The notes: a model not told the origin generated them from the sequence alone. A stretch of DNA of 64,000 nt from Rhizobiales bacterium 2SD (GCA_005502805.1 SCMY01000013.1:124001-188000), one strand, 5' to 3'. Counted from the first letter of the stretch, positions 16,688 through 25,601 are shown. Translations and numbers: made by a program.

Positions 16688-17528
16688 CGGGGCGGGCTTT
16701 CTCTGCGGTGCCGACGGCGAGCGTCATGGCGAGCGCGAAGGTGGCCGACATCGAGCGAAAGGCGCCGTAATCGGCCTCCTCGACCTCGAGCCACAGGGAA
16801 CAATGCTGGGCGAGCGGGCTGAGCGCGCTGTCGGTCATCGCGATCACCGGAATGCCCTTGCCATGAGCCTGCGCCGCGATTGCTACCGTCGCCGGCGTAT
16901 AGGGCGCGCAGCTCACGGCGATGACGACGTCGCCTTCGCGCGCGATCGCCGCCTGCTCGGGGCCGAGCGAGGCGACATTGTCGACCAGCACGGCCCGGAT
17001 GCCGAGCTTGCCGAAGGCATAGGCGAGATAGGACACCACCGCGAACATCCGGCGCGCGCCGACCAGGATGATCGTCTCCGCCCCGGCAAGCAGATCGGTC
17101 GCCTTGTCGATGTCGCGATAGCGGACGGTCGATTGCAGCCGCGCCAGCGAGCTGCGGCTCGCCTCGACGAAACCGTCGAGCAACACCTGCGCCATGTTCG
17201 GCCCGGCCGCGCCTTCGTCGCGCAAGGCCGCCAGCCGGTCGCGATAATCCGGGAATTGCTGGCGCAACCGCGAGCGGAAGAGCTGCTGCAATTCGCTGAA
17301 GCCGGAATAGTCGAGCGCCTGGGCGAAGCGCACCAGGGTCGAGGCCTGCACACCGGCTTGCTGCGCCACCTGCGCTGCAGTGCTCAGCGCCATGTCGTCG
17401 GGGTTGGCGAGCGCATAATCGGCGACCTGCCGCAGGCGTTTCGGCAGGTTAGGCCCGCGCTCGCGCAGCAGGGCGACGAAGCCGTCGAAATCGTCCTTTG
17501 GCGTTTCCTGCTGCACTGGCGATGTCAT
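16680..17528 (-). CDS. iolR: RpiR/MurR-family regulator of inositol catabolism
   Basis: A 282-residue protein with an N-terminal HTH_6 domain (about 15-90, 'ALSTAAQVAQQAGVQASTLVRFAQALDYSGFSELQQLFRS') and a C-terminal SIS sugar-isomerase-like domain (about 130-260, 'IILVGARRMFAVVSYLAYAF'). RpiR-type IolR repressors of alphaproteobacteria respond to a phosphorylated intermediate of the pathway. It is the first gene of the leftward operon and faces the palindrome at 17571-17590, so autoregulation and control of the divergent unit are likely. Confidence 0.9.
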   Translation of the reverse strand: MTSPVQQETPKDDFDGFVALLRERGPNLPKRLRQVADYALANPDDMALSTAAQVAQQAGVQASTLVRFAQALDYSGFSELQQLFRSRLRQQFPDYRDRLAALRDEGAAGPNMAQVLLDGFVEASRSSLARLQSTVRYRDIDKATDLLAGAETIILVGARRMFAVVSYLAYAFGKLGIRAVLVDNVASLGPEQAAIAREGDVVIAVSCAPYTPATVAIAAQAHGKGIPVIAMTDSALSPLAQHCSLWLEVEEADYGAFRSMSATFALAMTLAVGTAEKARPDA

Positions 17529-17550
17529 CGGGAACAGGGGCTCTCGCGGC

Positions 17551-17597
17551 CTTGACTTGCGCCGCCAGAGAATGGAATGTTTGTTCCATTAGTCAAG
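17551..17597. promoter_or_regulatory. Overlapping divergent promoters of the two inositol units
   Basis: CTTGACT (17551-17557) and AGTCAAG (17591-17597) are exact inverted copies, giving a TTGACT -35 element for each direction. At a 17-base spacing the weak -10 elements (GAATGT rightward, ATTCTC leftward) fall within the other promoter, and the operator at 17571-17590 lies in both. The -35 boxes are clear; the -10 boxes are poor, so start sites are approximate. Confidence 0.5.
17571..17590. promoter_or_regulatory. IolR operator (GGAA-N6-TTCC palindrome)
   Basis: AATGGAA and TTCCATT form a perfect 7-bp inverted repeat with a 6-base spacer. The core is GGAA-N6-TTCC, which I recall as the motif reported for the RpiR-type IolR of Sinorhizobium meliloti. 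It sits in the 123-base gap between iolR and the SDR gene. Confidence 0.75.
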
Positions 17598-17651
17598 CGC
17601 AATAAAAATAATGTGCCATTGTGACAGTGGCACTCCCAGGGAGAGACCGAG

Positions 17652-18452
17652 TTGTCTGAGCCAACCGACTTCCGCCGCGAGCTCGACGGCAAGGTCGCCA
17701 TCGTCACCGGTGGCAGCCAGGGCTTGGGCGAGGCGATCGCCCGCGAATTCGCCGCGCGCGGCGCTGCCGGCCTCGTCCTCACCGGCCGCAATCGCGAGCG
17801 TGGTGAAGCCGTCGCCGCACGCCTGAAGGCCGCCGGCTGCAACGCCCTCTTCCACGCCGCTGACCTCGCCGATCTCAATGCCGTCCGCGCAATCGTGCCA
17901 GCCGCCGAGCAGGCTTTCGGCCGGCTCGACATCCTCGTCAACGCTGCCGGCGACACTGATCGCGGCACGATCTTCGATACCAGTCCCGAGCTCTATGCGC
18001 GGATCATGGCGGTCAACCTGACCGCGCCCTTCTTCCTGATCCAGGACGCCGCGACCCTGATGCGCAAGCAGGGGATCCAGGGGAGCATCGTCAACATCCA
18101 GTCGATGTCGGCCCATGGCGGCCAACCCTTCCTTGCCGCCTACAGCGTCTCCAAGGGCGCGCTGGCGATGCTGACCCGCAATGCCGCCTATGGTCTTCTC
18201 GCCGATCGCATCCGCGTCAACGGCCTCAATATCGGCTGGATGGCGACGCCGGGCGAGGACGCGATCATGCGCCTGCGCCATGACGCGCAGGATGGCTGGC
18301 TGGAGAAGGCGCAGGCCAGCCGCCCCTTCGGCCGTCTGATCGATCCGCGCGAGGTCGCCAAGGCCGTCGCCTATCTCGCGTCATCCGAATCAGGGCTGAT
18401 GACCGGCTCGAATATCGACTTCGACCAGACCATTCTCGGCGCGCACGACTGA
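17652..18452 (+). CDS. SDR-family oxidoreductase in the inositol locus
   Basis: A 266-residue classical short-chain dehydrogenase. The Rossmann motif 'TGGSQGLGEAI' is at about residues 19-29, 'NAAG' follows, and the catalytic Ser and YxxxK are seen in 'SMSAHGGQPFLAAYSVSKGALA'. The start is a TTG at 17652 preceded by GGGAGAG, since no ATG fits. It is the first gene of the rightward unit with iolG, a monophosphatase and an ABC importer. It probably oxidises or reduces an inositol isomer or inosose; the substrate is not shown by the sequence. Confidence 0.85.
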   Translation: MSEPTDFRRELDGKVAIVTGGSQGLGEAIAREFAARGAAGLVLTGRNRERGEAVAARLKAAGCNALFHAADLADLNAVRAIVPAAEQAFGRLDILVNAAGDTDRGTIFDTSPELYARIMAVNLTAPFFLIQDAATLMRKQGIQGSIVNIQSMSAHGGQPFLAAYSVSKGALAMLTRNAAYGLLADRIRVNGLNIGWMATPGEDAIMRLRHDAQDGWLEKAQASRPFGRLIDPREVAKAVAYLASSESGLMTGSNIDFDQTILGAHD

Positions 18453-18488
18453 AGCGCCGGAACATTCTCGAACTGCAGGACCACGGAC

Positions 18489-19490
18489 GTGATGAGATTT
18501 GGATTGCTGGGCGCCGGCCGGATCGGGCGCATTCACGGGCTCAATGTCGCGGCGCGTTCCGATGCGCAGCTGGTCGCGCTCTCCGATGCCTCCGCCGAGG
18601 CGGCCGCTTCGCTCGCCCAGGCCTCCGGCGCCAAGGTCGCCAGCACCGAGGCGATCCTCGCCGATTCCGGCATCGACGCCGTGGTGATCTGCACGCCGAC
18701 CGATACCCATGCCGACCTGATCGAGGCCGCCGTCTCCGCCGGCAAGGCCGTGTTCTGCGAGAAGCCGGTCGATCTCGACGCCGGCCGCATCCGCCGCTGC
18801 CTCGAGGTGGTCAGCAAATCCGGCAAGCCGCTGATGATCGGCTTCAACCGCCGCTTCGACCCGAACTTCGCCGCGCTCGAAGGCCGCCTCCGCGCCGGCG
18901 AGGCCGGCGCGATCGAGATCGTCGGCGTGATCTCGCGCGATCCCGGTCCGCCGCCGGTCGAGTATGTCAAGCGCTCGGGCGGGCTCTTCCGCGACATGAT
19001 GATCCATGACTTCGACATGGCCCGCTTCCTCCTCGCCGAGGAGCCGGTCGAGGTCTTCGCGCTCGGCTCGGCGCTGGTCGATCCGGCGATCGGCCAGGCC
19101 GGCGACGTCGACACCGCCGCCGTGCTGATGCGCACCGCAAGCGGCCGCATCGCCCAGATCTCGAACTCGCGCCGCGCAACTTACGGCTACGATCAGCGCA
19201 TCGAGGTGCATGGCTCCAAGGGCATGCTGCGCGCCGGCAATATCCACGAGACCACGGTGGAGATCGCGACCGGCGCCGGCTTCCGCGCCGACCCCGTGCA
19301 GAACTTCTTCCTGGAGCGCTACGCCGCCGCCTATCGCGCCGAGCTCGACGCCTTCGTCACCGCCTGCCGCGACAAGCGCGCGCCCTCGCCCTCCGGGCTC
19401 GACGGCCTGAAGGCGCAGATCCTGGCCGATGCCGCCACCGAATCCCGCCGCACCGGCAAGCCGGTCGCCGTCTCGCTGGAATCGCTGTGA
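18489..19490 (+). CDS. iolG: Inositol 2-dehydrogenase (Gfo/Idh/MocA family)
   Basis: The protein (about 333 residues) oxidises myo-inositol to 2-keto-myo-inositol with NAD+. It has the N-terminal Rossmann motif 'GLLGAGRIGRIHG', the family signature 'EKPVDLD' with the catalytic Lys, and 'GGLFRDMMIHDFDMARFL', whose Asp/His pair matches known inositol dehydrogenases. GTG at 18489 and ATG at 18492 are adjacent starts; AGGA is 8 bases before the GTG. It supplies the first step for the divergent iolE/iolD/iolB/iolC. Confidence 0.93.
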   Translation: MMRFGLLGAGRIGRIHGLNVAARSDAQLVALSDASAEAAASLAQASGAKVASTEAILADSGIDAVVICTPTDTHADLIEAAVSAGKAVFCEKPVDLDAGRIRRCLEVVSKSGKPLMIGFNRRFDPNFAALEGRLRAGEAGAIEIVGVISRDPGPPPVEYVKRSGGLFRDMMIHDFDMARFLLAEEPVEVFALGSALVDPAIGQAGDVDTAAVLMRTASGRIAQISNSRRATYGYDQRIEVHGSKGMLRAGNIHETTVEIATGAGFRADPVQNFFLERYAAAYRAELDAFVTACRDKRAPSPSGLDGLKAQILADAATESRRTGKPVAVSLESL

Positions 19491-20290
19491 TGACGCCTGC
19501 CGAACTCGATCTGCGCCAATACGCCGTGCTCGGCCTCGTCGAGGAGGCGAGCCGGCTCGCGCTCGGTTATTTCAGCCGCAAGGACAGCCTCGGCATCAGC
19601 ATGAAGGGCGCACAGGACTGGCTCACCGTCGCCGATGGCGCGGTCGAGACCTTCCTGCGAGAGCGCCTCGCCGTGCTGTTTCCGGATGATGCCGTGATCG
19701 GCGAGGAAGGTGGCGGCGAAGCGGCTGATGCAGTCTGGATCATCGATCCCATCGACGGCACCTCGAACTTCGCCCGCGGCGACCGCACCTGGTGCATCTC
19801 GATCGGCCTCTTGCTCAACGGCGTGCCGGAGATCGGCATCATCTCGGCGCCGGCGCTGGGCGAGGTCTATCTCGGCCGCCGTGGACGCGGCGCCACCATG
19901 AATGGCGAGCCGATCAAGGTCTCCGGCACGGCCGACATCCGCCGCGCCTATCTCGAATTCGGCTGGTCGACGCGCATTCCCAACGAGGATTATCTCGCCA
20001 CGGTCGGGCGCGGCTTCGCTGCCGGCGCCTCGGTCAAGCGCTCGGGCTCGGGCGCCCTCGGCCTCTGCCATGTCGCGATCGGCCGCACCGAGGCCTATGC
20101 CGAACTACACATCAACGCCTGGGACGTCGCCGCCGGGCTGGTGATCGCCGCCGAAGCTGGCGCGGACATCAACGACTTCTTCGCGGGCGACGCGATCAAG
20201 GCCGGCAACCCGGTGCTGTGCTGCACGCCGGAGCTGACGGCCGAGCTGGAACGCATCACCGGGATCATGAGCCCGCACAGGGATCGTTGA
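19490..20290 (+). CDS. Inositol-monophosphatase-family phosphatase
   Basis: A 266-residue Mg-dependent phosphatase of the IMPase/FIG superfamily. The metal motifs are complete: 'IGEEGGG' (Glu72/Glu73), 'WIIDPIDGTSNF' (Asp86, Asp89) and 'INAWDVAAGLVIAAEAGA'. No signal peptide is present, so it works in the cytoplasm. Its ATG overlaps the iolG stop by one base and it is followed by an ABC importer. In this setting its substrate is probably an inositol phosphate brought in by that importer, giving free inositol to IolG. This is inference from position. Confidence 0.88.
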   Translation: MTPAELDLRQYAVLGLVEEASRLALGYFSRKDSLGISMKGAQDWLTVADGAVETFLRERLAVLFPDDAVIGEEGGGEAADAVWIIDPIDGTSNFARGDRTWCISIGLLLNGVPEIGIISAPALGEVYLGRRGRGATMNGEPIKVSGTADIRRAYLEFGWSTRIPNEDYLATVGRGFAAGASVKRSGSGALGLCHVAIGRTEAYAELHINAWDVAAGLVIAAEAGADINDFFAGDAIKAGNPVLCCTPELTAELERITGIMSPHRDR

Positions 20291-20358
20291 TCTTTTCCGA
20301 CGAACGGTCACTATCGACCCAACAAGAACAGACAAAACCAGATATCGGGAGGAAGACC

Positions 20359-21396
20359 ATGCAGAAACATCACTGGCTTCGCGCCGGACTCTTCGCCGCC
20401 GCCGCAAGCGCGGCCTTCGCCGCGGCTCCGGCCCAGGCCCAGGGCTCGCTCGTCATGTATTGCGGCGTGCAGGAGGAATGGTGCCGCGCCATGAGCGGCG
20501 CCTTCGAGAAGGAAACCGGCATCAAGGTTGCGATGACCCGCAAGTCGGCCGGCGAGATCTACGCCCAGCTCAAGGCGGAATCGTCCAATCCGCGCGGCGA
20601 CATCTGGTGGGGCGGCACCGGCGACCCGCATCTGCAGGCGGCCGAGGAAGGCCTGACGCAGGACTATGAGTCGCCCGCCAACAAGGACCTGCACGAATGG
20701 GCGCTGGCGCAGTGGGAAGCCGCCAAGAAGCGCTCGGTCGGCATTTATGCCGGCGCGCTCGGCTTCGGCTACAACACCCAGCAGATCAAGGCCAAGGGCT
20801 TGAACGAGCCCAAGTGCTGGGCCGACCTGCTCGATCCCAAGCTGAAGGACGACGTCCAGGTCGCCGACCCCAACTCCTCGGGCACCGCTTACAACCTGCT
20901 CGCCACGGTCGTGCAGCTGATGGGCGAGGACAAGGGCTTCGACTATCTCAAGCAGCTGCACAAGAACGTCAGCCAGTACACCAAGTCGGGCGCCGCCCCG
21001 GCCAAGGCCGCGAGCCTTGGCGAGACCGCCGTCGGCATCGTCTTCATCCATGACGCCGTCGTCTTCGCCGTGCAGGGCGATCCGATCAAGGCGGTCGCTC
21101 CCTGCGAGGGCACCGGCTACGAGATCGGCTCCATGTCGATCGTCAAGGGCGCGCGCAATCTCGACAATGCCAAGAAGTTCTACGACTGGGCTCTGACCCC
21201 CGCGGCGCAGGCGCTGGCCGCGCCGGCCAAGTCCTATCAGGTGCCCTCGAACAAGAACGCGCCGGTTCCGGCCCAGGCGCCGAAGATGTCCGAGATGAAG
21301 CTGATCAAGTACGACTTCGTCAAATATGGCTCCTCGGCCGAGCGCGTCCGGCTCCTGACCAAGTGGGACAAGGAGATCAAGGCGCTTCCCAAGTGA
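20359..21396 (+). CDS. ABC importer binding protein, AfuA-like (sugar phosphate)
   Basis: A 345-residue periplasmic binding protein with a signal peptide ending near AQA (residue 26-27) and a strong ribosome site (GGGAGGAAG). The fold family is that of FbpA-type ferric-iron binders, but the tyrosine pair that holds iron is absent: the matching segment reads 'VGIVFIHDAVVFAV'. Instead His231-Asp232 and Glu255 have the same spacing as the His-Asp and Glu that, as I recall, bind the phosphosugar in AfuA. A phosphorylated polyol is therefore more likely than iron. It is in one unit with IolG and a monophosphatase. Confidence 0.8.
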   Translation: MQKHHWLRAGLFAAAASAAFAAAPAQAQGSLVMYCGVQEEWCRAMSGAFEKETGIKVAMTRKSAGEIYAQLKAESSNPRGDIWWGGTGDPHLQAAEEGLTQDYESPANKDLHEWALAQWEAAKKRSVGIYAGALGFGYNTQQIKAKGLNEPKCWADLLDPKLKDDVQVADPNSSGTAYNLLATVVQLMGEDKGFDYLKQLHKNVSQYTKSGAAPAKAASLGETAVGIVFIHDAVVFAVQGDPIKAVAPCEGTGYEIGSMSIVKGARNLDNAKKFYDWALTPAAQALAAPAKSYQVPSNKNAPVPAQAPKMSEMKLIKYDFVKYGSSAERVRLLTKWDKEIKALPK

Positions 21397-21439
21397 GCGC
21401 AGGCTGATCGCTGACATCTGAGACGAGAGGCGAGAGACG

Positions 21440-23626
21440 ATGCGTCCCGCGACGAGGCTTGCGCTGCTGGCCGGCTGGCTCGGCTATGCGCTCATCCCCT
21501 GGTACCTGCCCGAGGGGATGAGCCTGACCGGCTATCCCTTCGGCAAGGCCGGCACGGCGCTGGCGCTCGTGCTCTCGGGGGCGGCGCCCTGGCTCGCACC
21601 GGTCGGCATCGCCCTTCTCCTCGCCAGCCTGTTCGCCTTCCGACAGGAGAATGCCGGCACCGGCAAGCTCCTGGCCTGGATCGGCTTTGCCGGCCTCGTC
21701 GTCTTCTTCGCCCAGGGCTTTTCCGTCACGCTCAAGGACCAGGGCATGCCGGCACTGGCCGCCCTGCTCGGCGGGGCGGGAGCTGCTCAGCCCGGCATGG
21801 GCTTCGGCGCACTCGTCACCCTCGTCTCGCTGCTGCTGCTGCTCTGCCACGGCCTCGCCTATCGCGGCCTGTGCCGTGGCGACCTGTTCACGACCTCCTC
21901 GATCGGCATCGTCATCATGCTGATCGCGCTCTTCATCTTCCTGCCGGTCGCGGTGATCCTGCGCAGCGCGCTGGTCGATTCCAGCGGCGCGCTCGTCCTC
22001 GGCGAATTCGTCGAGCGCCTGTTCAGCTCGACGATCTGGGGGCTCGGCTGCCTGAGCGCCAACACCAATTGCGGCGTCGCCTGGAACACGCTGATCCTGG
22101 CTGTCCTGACCGGCCTCATCACCACTCTGCTCGGCCTCGCCTGCGCGCTGCTGATCCTGCGCACCGGCATGCCCGGCAAGCGCGCCATGCGCCTGCTCAC
22201 CGTGCTGCCGATCATCACGCCGCCCTTCGTCATCGGCCTGGCGCTGATCCTGCTCTTCGGCCGCTCCGGCCTGTTCTCGACATTCCTGTTCGACTGGTTC
22301 GGCATCCCGCGCTCGCGCTGGATCTATGGCTTGCCCGGCGTGCTGCTCGCGCAGGTGCTCGCCTTCGCACCGATCGCCTTCCTCGTGCTGATCGGCGTTG
22401 TGCAGGGCATCGCGCCGAGCCTGGAAGAGGCATCGCAGACGCTCGGCGCCAAGCGCTGGACGACCTTCCGCACTGTGACCTGGCCGCTGCTGCGGCCGGG
22501 CCTCGCCAACGCCTTCCTGCTCGGCTTCGTCGAAAGCATGGCCGATTTCGGCAATCCGCTGGTGCTCGGCGGCAATTTCGAGGTGCTCTCGACCAAGATC
22601 TTCTTCGCCGTGGTCGGAGCCGCTCACAACCAGGGGCAGGCGGCGGTGCTCGCCGTCGTCCTGCTCGGCTTCACCCTCGCCGCCTTCTGGGCGCAGCAGC
22701 GCTGGCTCGGCGGCAAGTCCTATACGACCGTGACCGGCAAGGGCGATTCCGGTCTGCCGACGCCGCTGCCGCGCCGCATCACCTGGGTATCCGCCCTCGT
22801 CATCGGCCCCTGGGTGGTGCTGACCGCAATCATCTACATCGTCATCCTGATGGGCGGTTTCGTGAAGACGATGGGGCGCGACTACACCCCGACGCTGCAG
22901 CACTACATCACCGGCTTCTCGATCGATTTCAGCCGCGGGCTCTATTTCGACGGCTCGGCCTGGCCCTCCTTCTTCACCACGCTGAAGCTCGCCGCGATCT
23001 CGGCTCCGCTGACCGCGGTCATCGGCCTGCTCACCGCCTATCTCCTGACGCGCCAGCGCTTCGCCGGCCGCGGCGCGCTCGAATTCGCCACCATGCTGAG
23101 CTTCGCCATTCCCGGCACCGTGCTCGGCGTCGCCTATATCCTCGCCTTCAACGTGCCGCCGGTCGAGATCACCGGTACCGGGCTGATCCTCGTCATCGCC
23201 TTCGTCTTCCGCAACATGCCGGTCGGCGTGCGCTCCGGCATCGCCGGGCTGTCGCAGATCGACAAGAGTCTGGACGAGGCCTCGGCGACATTGTCGGCCC
23301 GCAGCTTCACCACGCTCTGGCGGGTGGTGCTGCCGCTGCTGCGCCCGGCGCTCGTCGCGGCGCTGGTCTACAGCTTCGTGCGCAGCATGACGACGGTGAG
23401 CGCCGTGATCTTCCTGGTCTCGGCCGAATACAACCTCGCTACCGCCTATATCGTCGGCCGGGTCGAGGCCGGCGAGTTCGGCCTCGCCATCGCCTATTCC
23501 TCGGTGCTGATCGTGGTGATGGCGCTGGGCATCAGCCTGATCCAGCTCGGCGTCGGCGAGCGCAAGCTCGGCCGGCGCAGCACGACGCCCGCCCTCGCCT
23601 CATCCGCCGCCGAGCCGATCAAGTAA
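21440..23626 (+). CDS. Fused two-domain ABC permease (FbpB/AfuB type)
   Basis: A 728-residue inner-membrane protein with two permease halves in one chain. The EAA loops that contact the ATPase are seen twice: 'EEASQTLGAKRWTTFRTVTWPLLRPG' and 'DEASATLSARSFTTLWRVVLPLLRPA' (split here for reading). The first ~170 residues hold several extra membrane helices. The architecture is that of FbpB/AfuB permeases. It follows the binding protein by 43 bases and precedes the ATPase by 15. Confidence 0.9.
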   Translation: MRPATRLALLAGWLGYALIPWYLPEGMSLTGYPFGKAGTALALVLSGAAPWLAPVGIALLLASLFAFRQENAGTGKLLAWIGFAGLVVFFAQGFSVTLKDQGMPALAALLGGAGAAQPGMGFGALVTLVSLLLLLCHGLAYRGLCRGDLFTTSSIGIVIMLIALFIFLPVAVILRSALVDSSGALVLGEFVERLFSSTIWGLGCLSANTNCGVAWNTLILAVLTGLITTLLGLACALLILRTGMPGKRAMRLLTVLPIITPPFVIGLALILLFGRSGLFSTFLFDWFGIPRSRWIYGLPGVLLAQVLAFAPIAFLVLIGVVQGIAPSLEEASQTLGAKRWTTFRTVTWPLLRPGLANAFLLGFVESMADFGNPLVLGGNFEVLSTKIFFAVVGAAHNQGQAAVLAVVLLGFTLAAFWAQQRWLGGKSYTTVTGKGDSGLPTPLPRRITWVSALVIGPWVVLTAIIYIVILMGGFVKTMGRDYTPTLQHYITGFSIDFSRGLYFDGSAWPSFFTTLKLAAISAPLTAVIGLLTAYLLTRQRFAGRGALEFATMLSFAIPGTVLGVAYILAFNVPPVEITGTGLILVIAFVFRNMPVGVRSGIAGLSQIDKSLDEASATLSARSFTTLWRVVLPLLRPALVAALVYSFVRSMTTVSAVIFLVSAEYNLATAYIVGRVEAGEFGLAIAYSSVLIVVMALGISLIQLGVGERKLGRRSTTPALASSAAEPIK

Positions 23627-23641
23627 GGATACGTTGCAGCC

Positions 23642-24703
23642 ATGCCCAAGGCCGGCCCCGCCTCCGTCGAGTTCCGCAATGTCAGCATGCGCTATGGCGC
23701 GGTGACGGCGGTCGACAATGTCAGCTTCTCCATCGAGGCCGGCAAGCTCGTCACGCTGCTCGGCCCCTCCGGCTGCGGCAAGACCACGACGCTGCGCATG
23801 ATCGCCGGCCTGGAGATCGCGAGCGAAGGCCAGATCATGATCGGCGACAAGGACGTGACCCGGCTCTCCGCCGCCGACCGCGACGTCAGCATGGTCTTCC
23901 AGTCCTATGCGCTCTTCCCGCATATGAGCGTGCTGGAGAATGCCGCCTACGGCCCGACCGTGAAGGGCCTGTCAAAGGCCAAGGCGCAGGAGATGGCGCT
24001 GGAGAAGCTGGCGCTGGTCGGCCTCAAGGGCTTCGAGAAGCGTTTCCCCTCGGAGCTGTCCGGCGGCCAGCAGCAGCGCGTCGCCGTCGCCCGCGCGCTC
24101 GTACTTGAGCCGCAGGTGCTGCTCTTCGACGAGCCGCTCTCCAATCTCGACGCCAAATTGCGCCGGCGCGTGCGCGAGGAGATCCGCGAGCTGCAGCAAG
24201 CGCTCAACCTCACCGTCGCCTATGTCACGCACGACCAGGAGGAGGCACTCGCCGTCTCCGACCGCATCATCGTGATGAGCAATGCCCGCATCGCCCAGCA
24301 GGGCACGCCGCGCCAGCTCTACGAGGAACCGGCCGACGCCTTCGTCGCCGACTTCATCGGCGACGCCAACATGGTCGACGTCACCGTCAAATCAGTTGCC
24401 AACGGGCGTGCAGAAGTAGCGATCGGGCCGGCCGGCGTCTCGCTGCCTTCACGCGGCCTGCAGCCCGGCCCGGCCAAGGCGGCGATCAGGCCGCAGAGCC
24501 TGCTGGTCTCCCGCCATGAGAGCCAAGGCACCCTGCCGGGCAGTGTCCGCAAATGCGCCTATCTCGGCAACCATCTCGACCTGATGATCGAGACCGCCGT
24601 CGGCGAGCTCTTCGTCATCAGCCACGATGTCGATGCCATGCTGGCGCCGGGCACGCCGGTTTGGCTGTCCTTCGCGAGTTCAGGGGTCATCCTGGTCCCC
24701 TGA
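23642..24703 (+). CDS. ABC importer ATPase (FbpC/AfuC type)
   Basis: A 353-residue ATPase with Walker A 'GPSGCGKTT', Q-loop 'FQSYALFPHM', signature 'LSGGQQQRVAVARAL', Walker B 'VLLFDEPLSNLD' and switch His 'VTHDQEEAL'. A C-terminal TOBE-like regulatory domain starts near residue 240. It completes the phosphosugar-type importer. It ends 8 bases from the convergent MipA gene; no terminator is visible there. Confidence 0.92.
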   Translation: MPKAGPASVEFRNVSMRYGAVTAVDNVSFSIEAGKLVTLLGPSGCGKTTTLRMIAGLEIASEGQIMIGDKDVTRLSAADRDVSMVFQSYALFPHMSVLENAAYGPTVKGLSKAKAQEMALEKLALVGLKGFEKRFPSELSGGQQQRVAVARALVLEPQVLLFDEPLSNLDAKLRRRVREEIRELQQALNLTVAYVTHDQEEALAVSDRIIVMSNARIAQQGTPRQLYEEPADAFVADFIGDANMVDVTVKSVANGRAEVAIGPAGVSLPSRGLQPGPAKAAIRPQSLLVSRHESQGTLPGSVRKCAYLGNHLDLMIETAVGELFVISHDVDAMLAPGTPVWLSFASSGVILVP

Positions 24704-24711
24704 ACTACACC

Positions 24712-25584
24712 TCAGCCGCCGACCTGGAAGGAATAGCTCGCGCCGATGCCGACCGAGAACTGATTGCGTTGGCCGATCGTATCCACCAGCGGCGAGTTGG
24801 CCGCGTCTCCGACCAACCGGTCATAACGAGCAAACAGCGTCGTCGACAGGCTCGGCGACCAGGCATATTCCAGCGATGTGGCCAGGCCGACGGACTTCGC
24901 CCCACCGCTGGGCTTGTACGAGTTGATCGTGCCGTTGAGTGCCGCCTCATAGGGCAGAACGCCGAATTGCCGCCGCATGAACGAGGCACTGCCCAGTGAC
25001 AGGCGCGGCCCGACGGCGAAGGTGAAGCTGCCCAGCCGCTCGATCCAATCGGCCGAGAGGTCGGCGACGACGCCGTGATGGCCGTTGAAGCCCTGGCGGA
25101 TCTCGATGCGGGTACGAAGGCGATCGGGAATCAGCCAGTAGTCCGCGAAAACGCCGGCCTCGATCGCCCAAGGCACGTCACGCAGGCCCCAGAGCCTGAA
25201 ATTCGAGCCCGAATAGCGCCCGGCGCGATAGCTACCGACGACGCCGGTGCTGAAGCGCTCGGTTTCGTAGAGCGCATAGTCCAGCCCTTCGTCGGGAGCG
25301 CTGAAACCGGCGGGCTCGCCGGCCCTTCGCCAGGAGATCGAGGGCATGAAGGAGGGGCCGGCCGAGTTCGCCCCATCATATTTCGGGCCCATCTCGAAGG
25401 AGCCCCCCAGGGTGATGATCCACCCCTTCGCCGGAGTCGGATCCATCACGGCGCGCTTGTCGTCATCGCTATTGGCCAGCGCCGCTGCGCTCGCGAAAGC
25501 CGCCAGCGCCGTTGCCGCCGCCAGGGCGACCGGCCGGCGACGCAAGCCGAAGCGGAGACGTTCGGGACGGGAATAAGCAGGCAT
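24712..25584 (-). CDS. MipA/OmpV-family outer-membrane protein
   Basis: A 290-residue protein with a signal peptide (basic start, then VALAAATALAAFASAAALA) and alternating aromatic beta strands to the C-terminus, ending in 'SVGIGASYSFQVGG'. Phrases such as 'GWIITLGGSFEMGPKYDGA' and 'GSYRAGRYSGSNFRLWGL' fit the MipA/OmpV family, outer-membrane barrels tied to murein-synthesis scaffolding or stress. The start at 25584 is preferred over one inside the regulator gene. It follows the response regulator by 17 bases and so probably belongs to the same transcript; it may be the end target of that signalling pair. Confidence 0.85.
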   Translation of the reverse strand: MPAYSRPERLRFGLRRRPVALAAATALAAFASAAALANSDDDKRAVMDPTPAKGWIITLGGSFEMGPKYDGANSAGPSFMPSISWRRAGEPAGFSAPDEGLDYALYETERFSTGVVGSYRAGRYSGSNFRLWGLRDVPWAIEAGVFADYWLIPDRLRTRIEIRQGFNGHHGVVADLSADWIERLGSFTFAVGPRLSLGSASFMRRQFGVLPYEAALNGTINSYKPSGGAKSVGLATSLEYAWSPSLSTTLFARYDRLVGDAANSPLVDTIGQRNQFSVGIGASYSFQVGG

Positions 25585-25601
25585 GGGTCGTCGTCCCGTA
25601 G

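Noticed and set aside
19792..21396. A long frame starting inside the monophosphatase gene
   Set aside because: Only the part from the ATG at 20359, with a strong ribosome site and a signal peptide, is the binding-protein gene.
21871..24108. A 745-codon open frame on the + strand
   Set aside because: It is an out-of-frame reading of the ABC permease and ATPase genes and has the Arg/His-rich composition of a frame shadow.
20359..24703. Ferric-iron ABC importer
   Set aside because: The family resemblance is real, but the iron-binding Tyr pair is missing in the binding protein and the genes are joined to iolG and a phosphatase.
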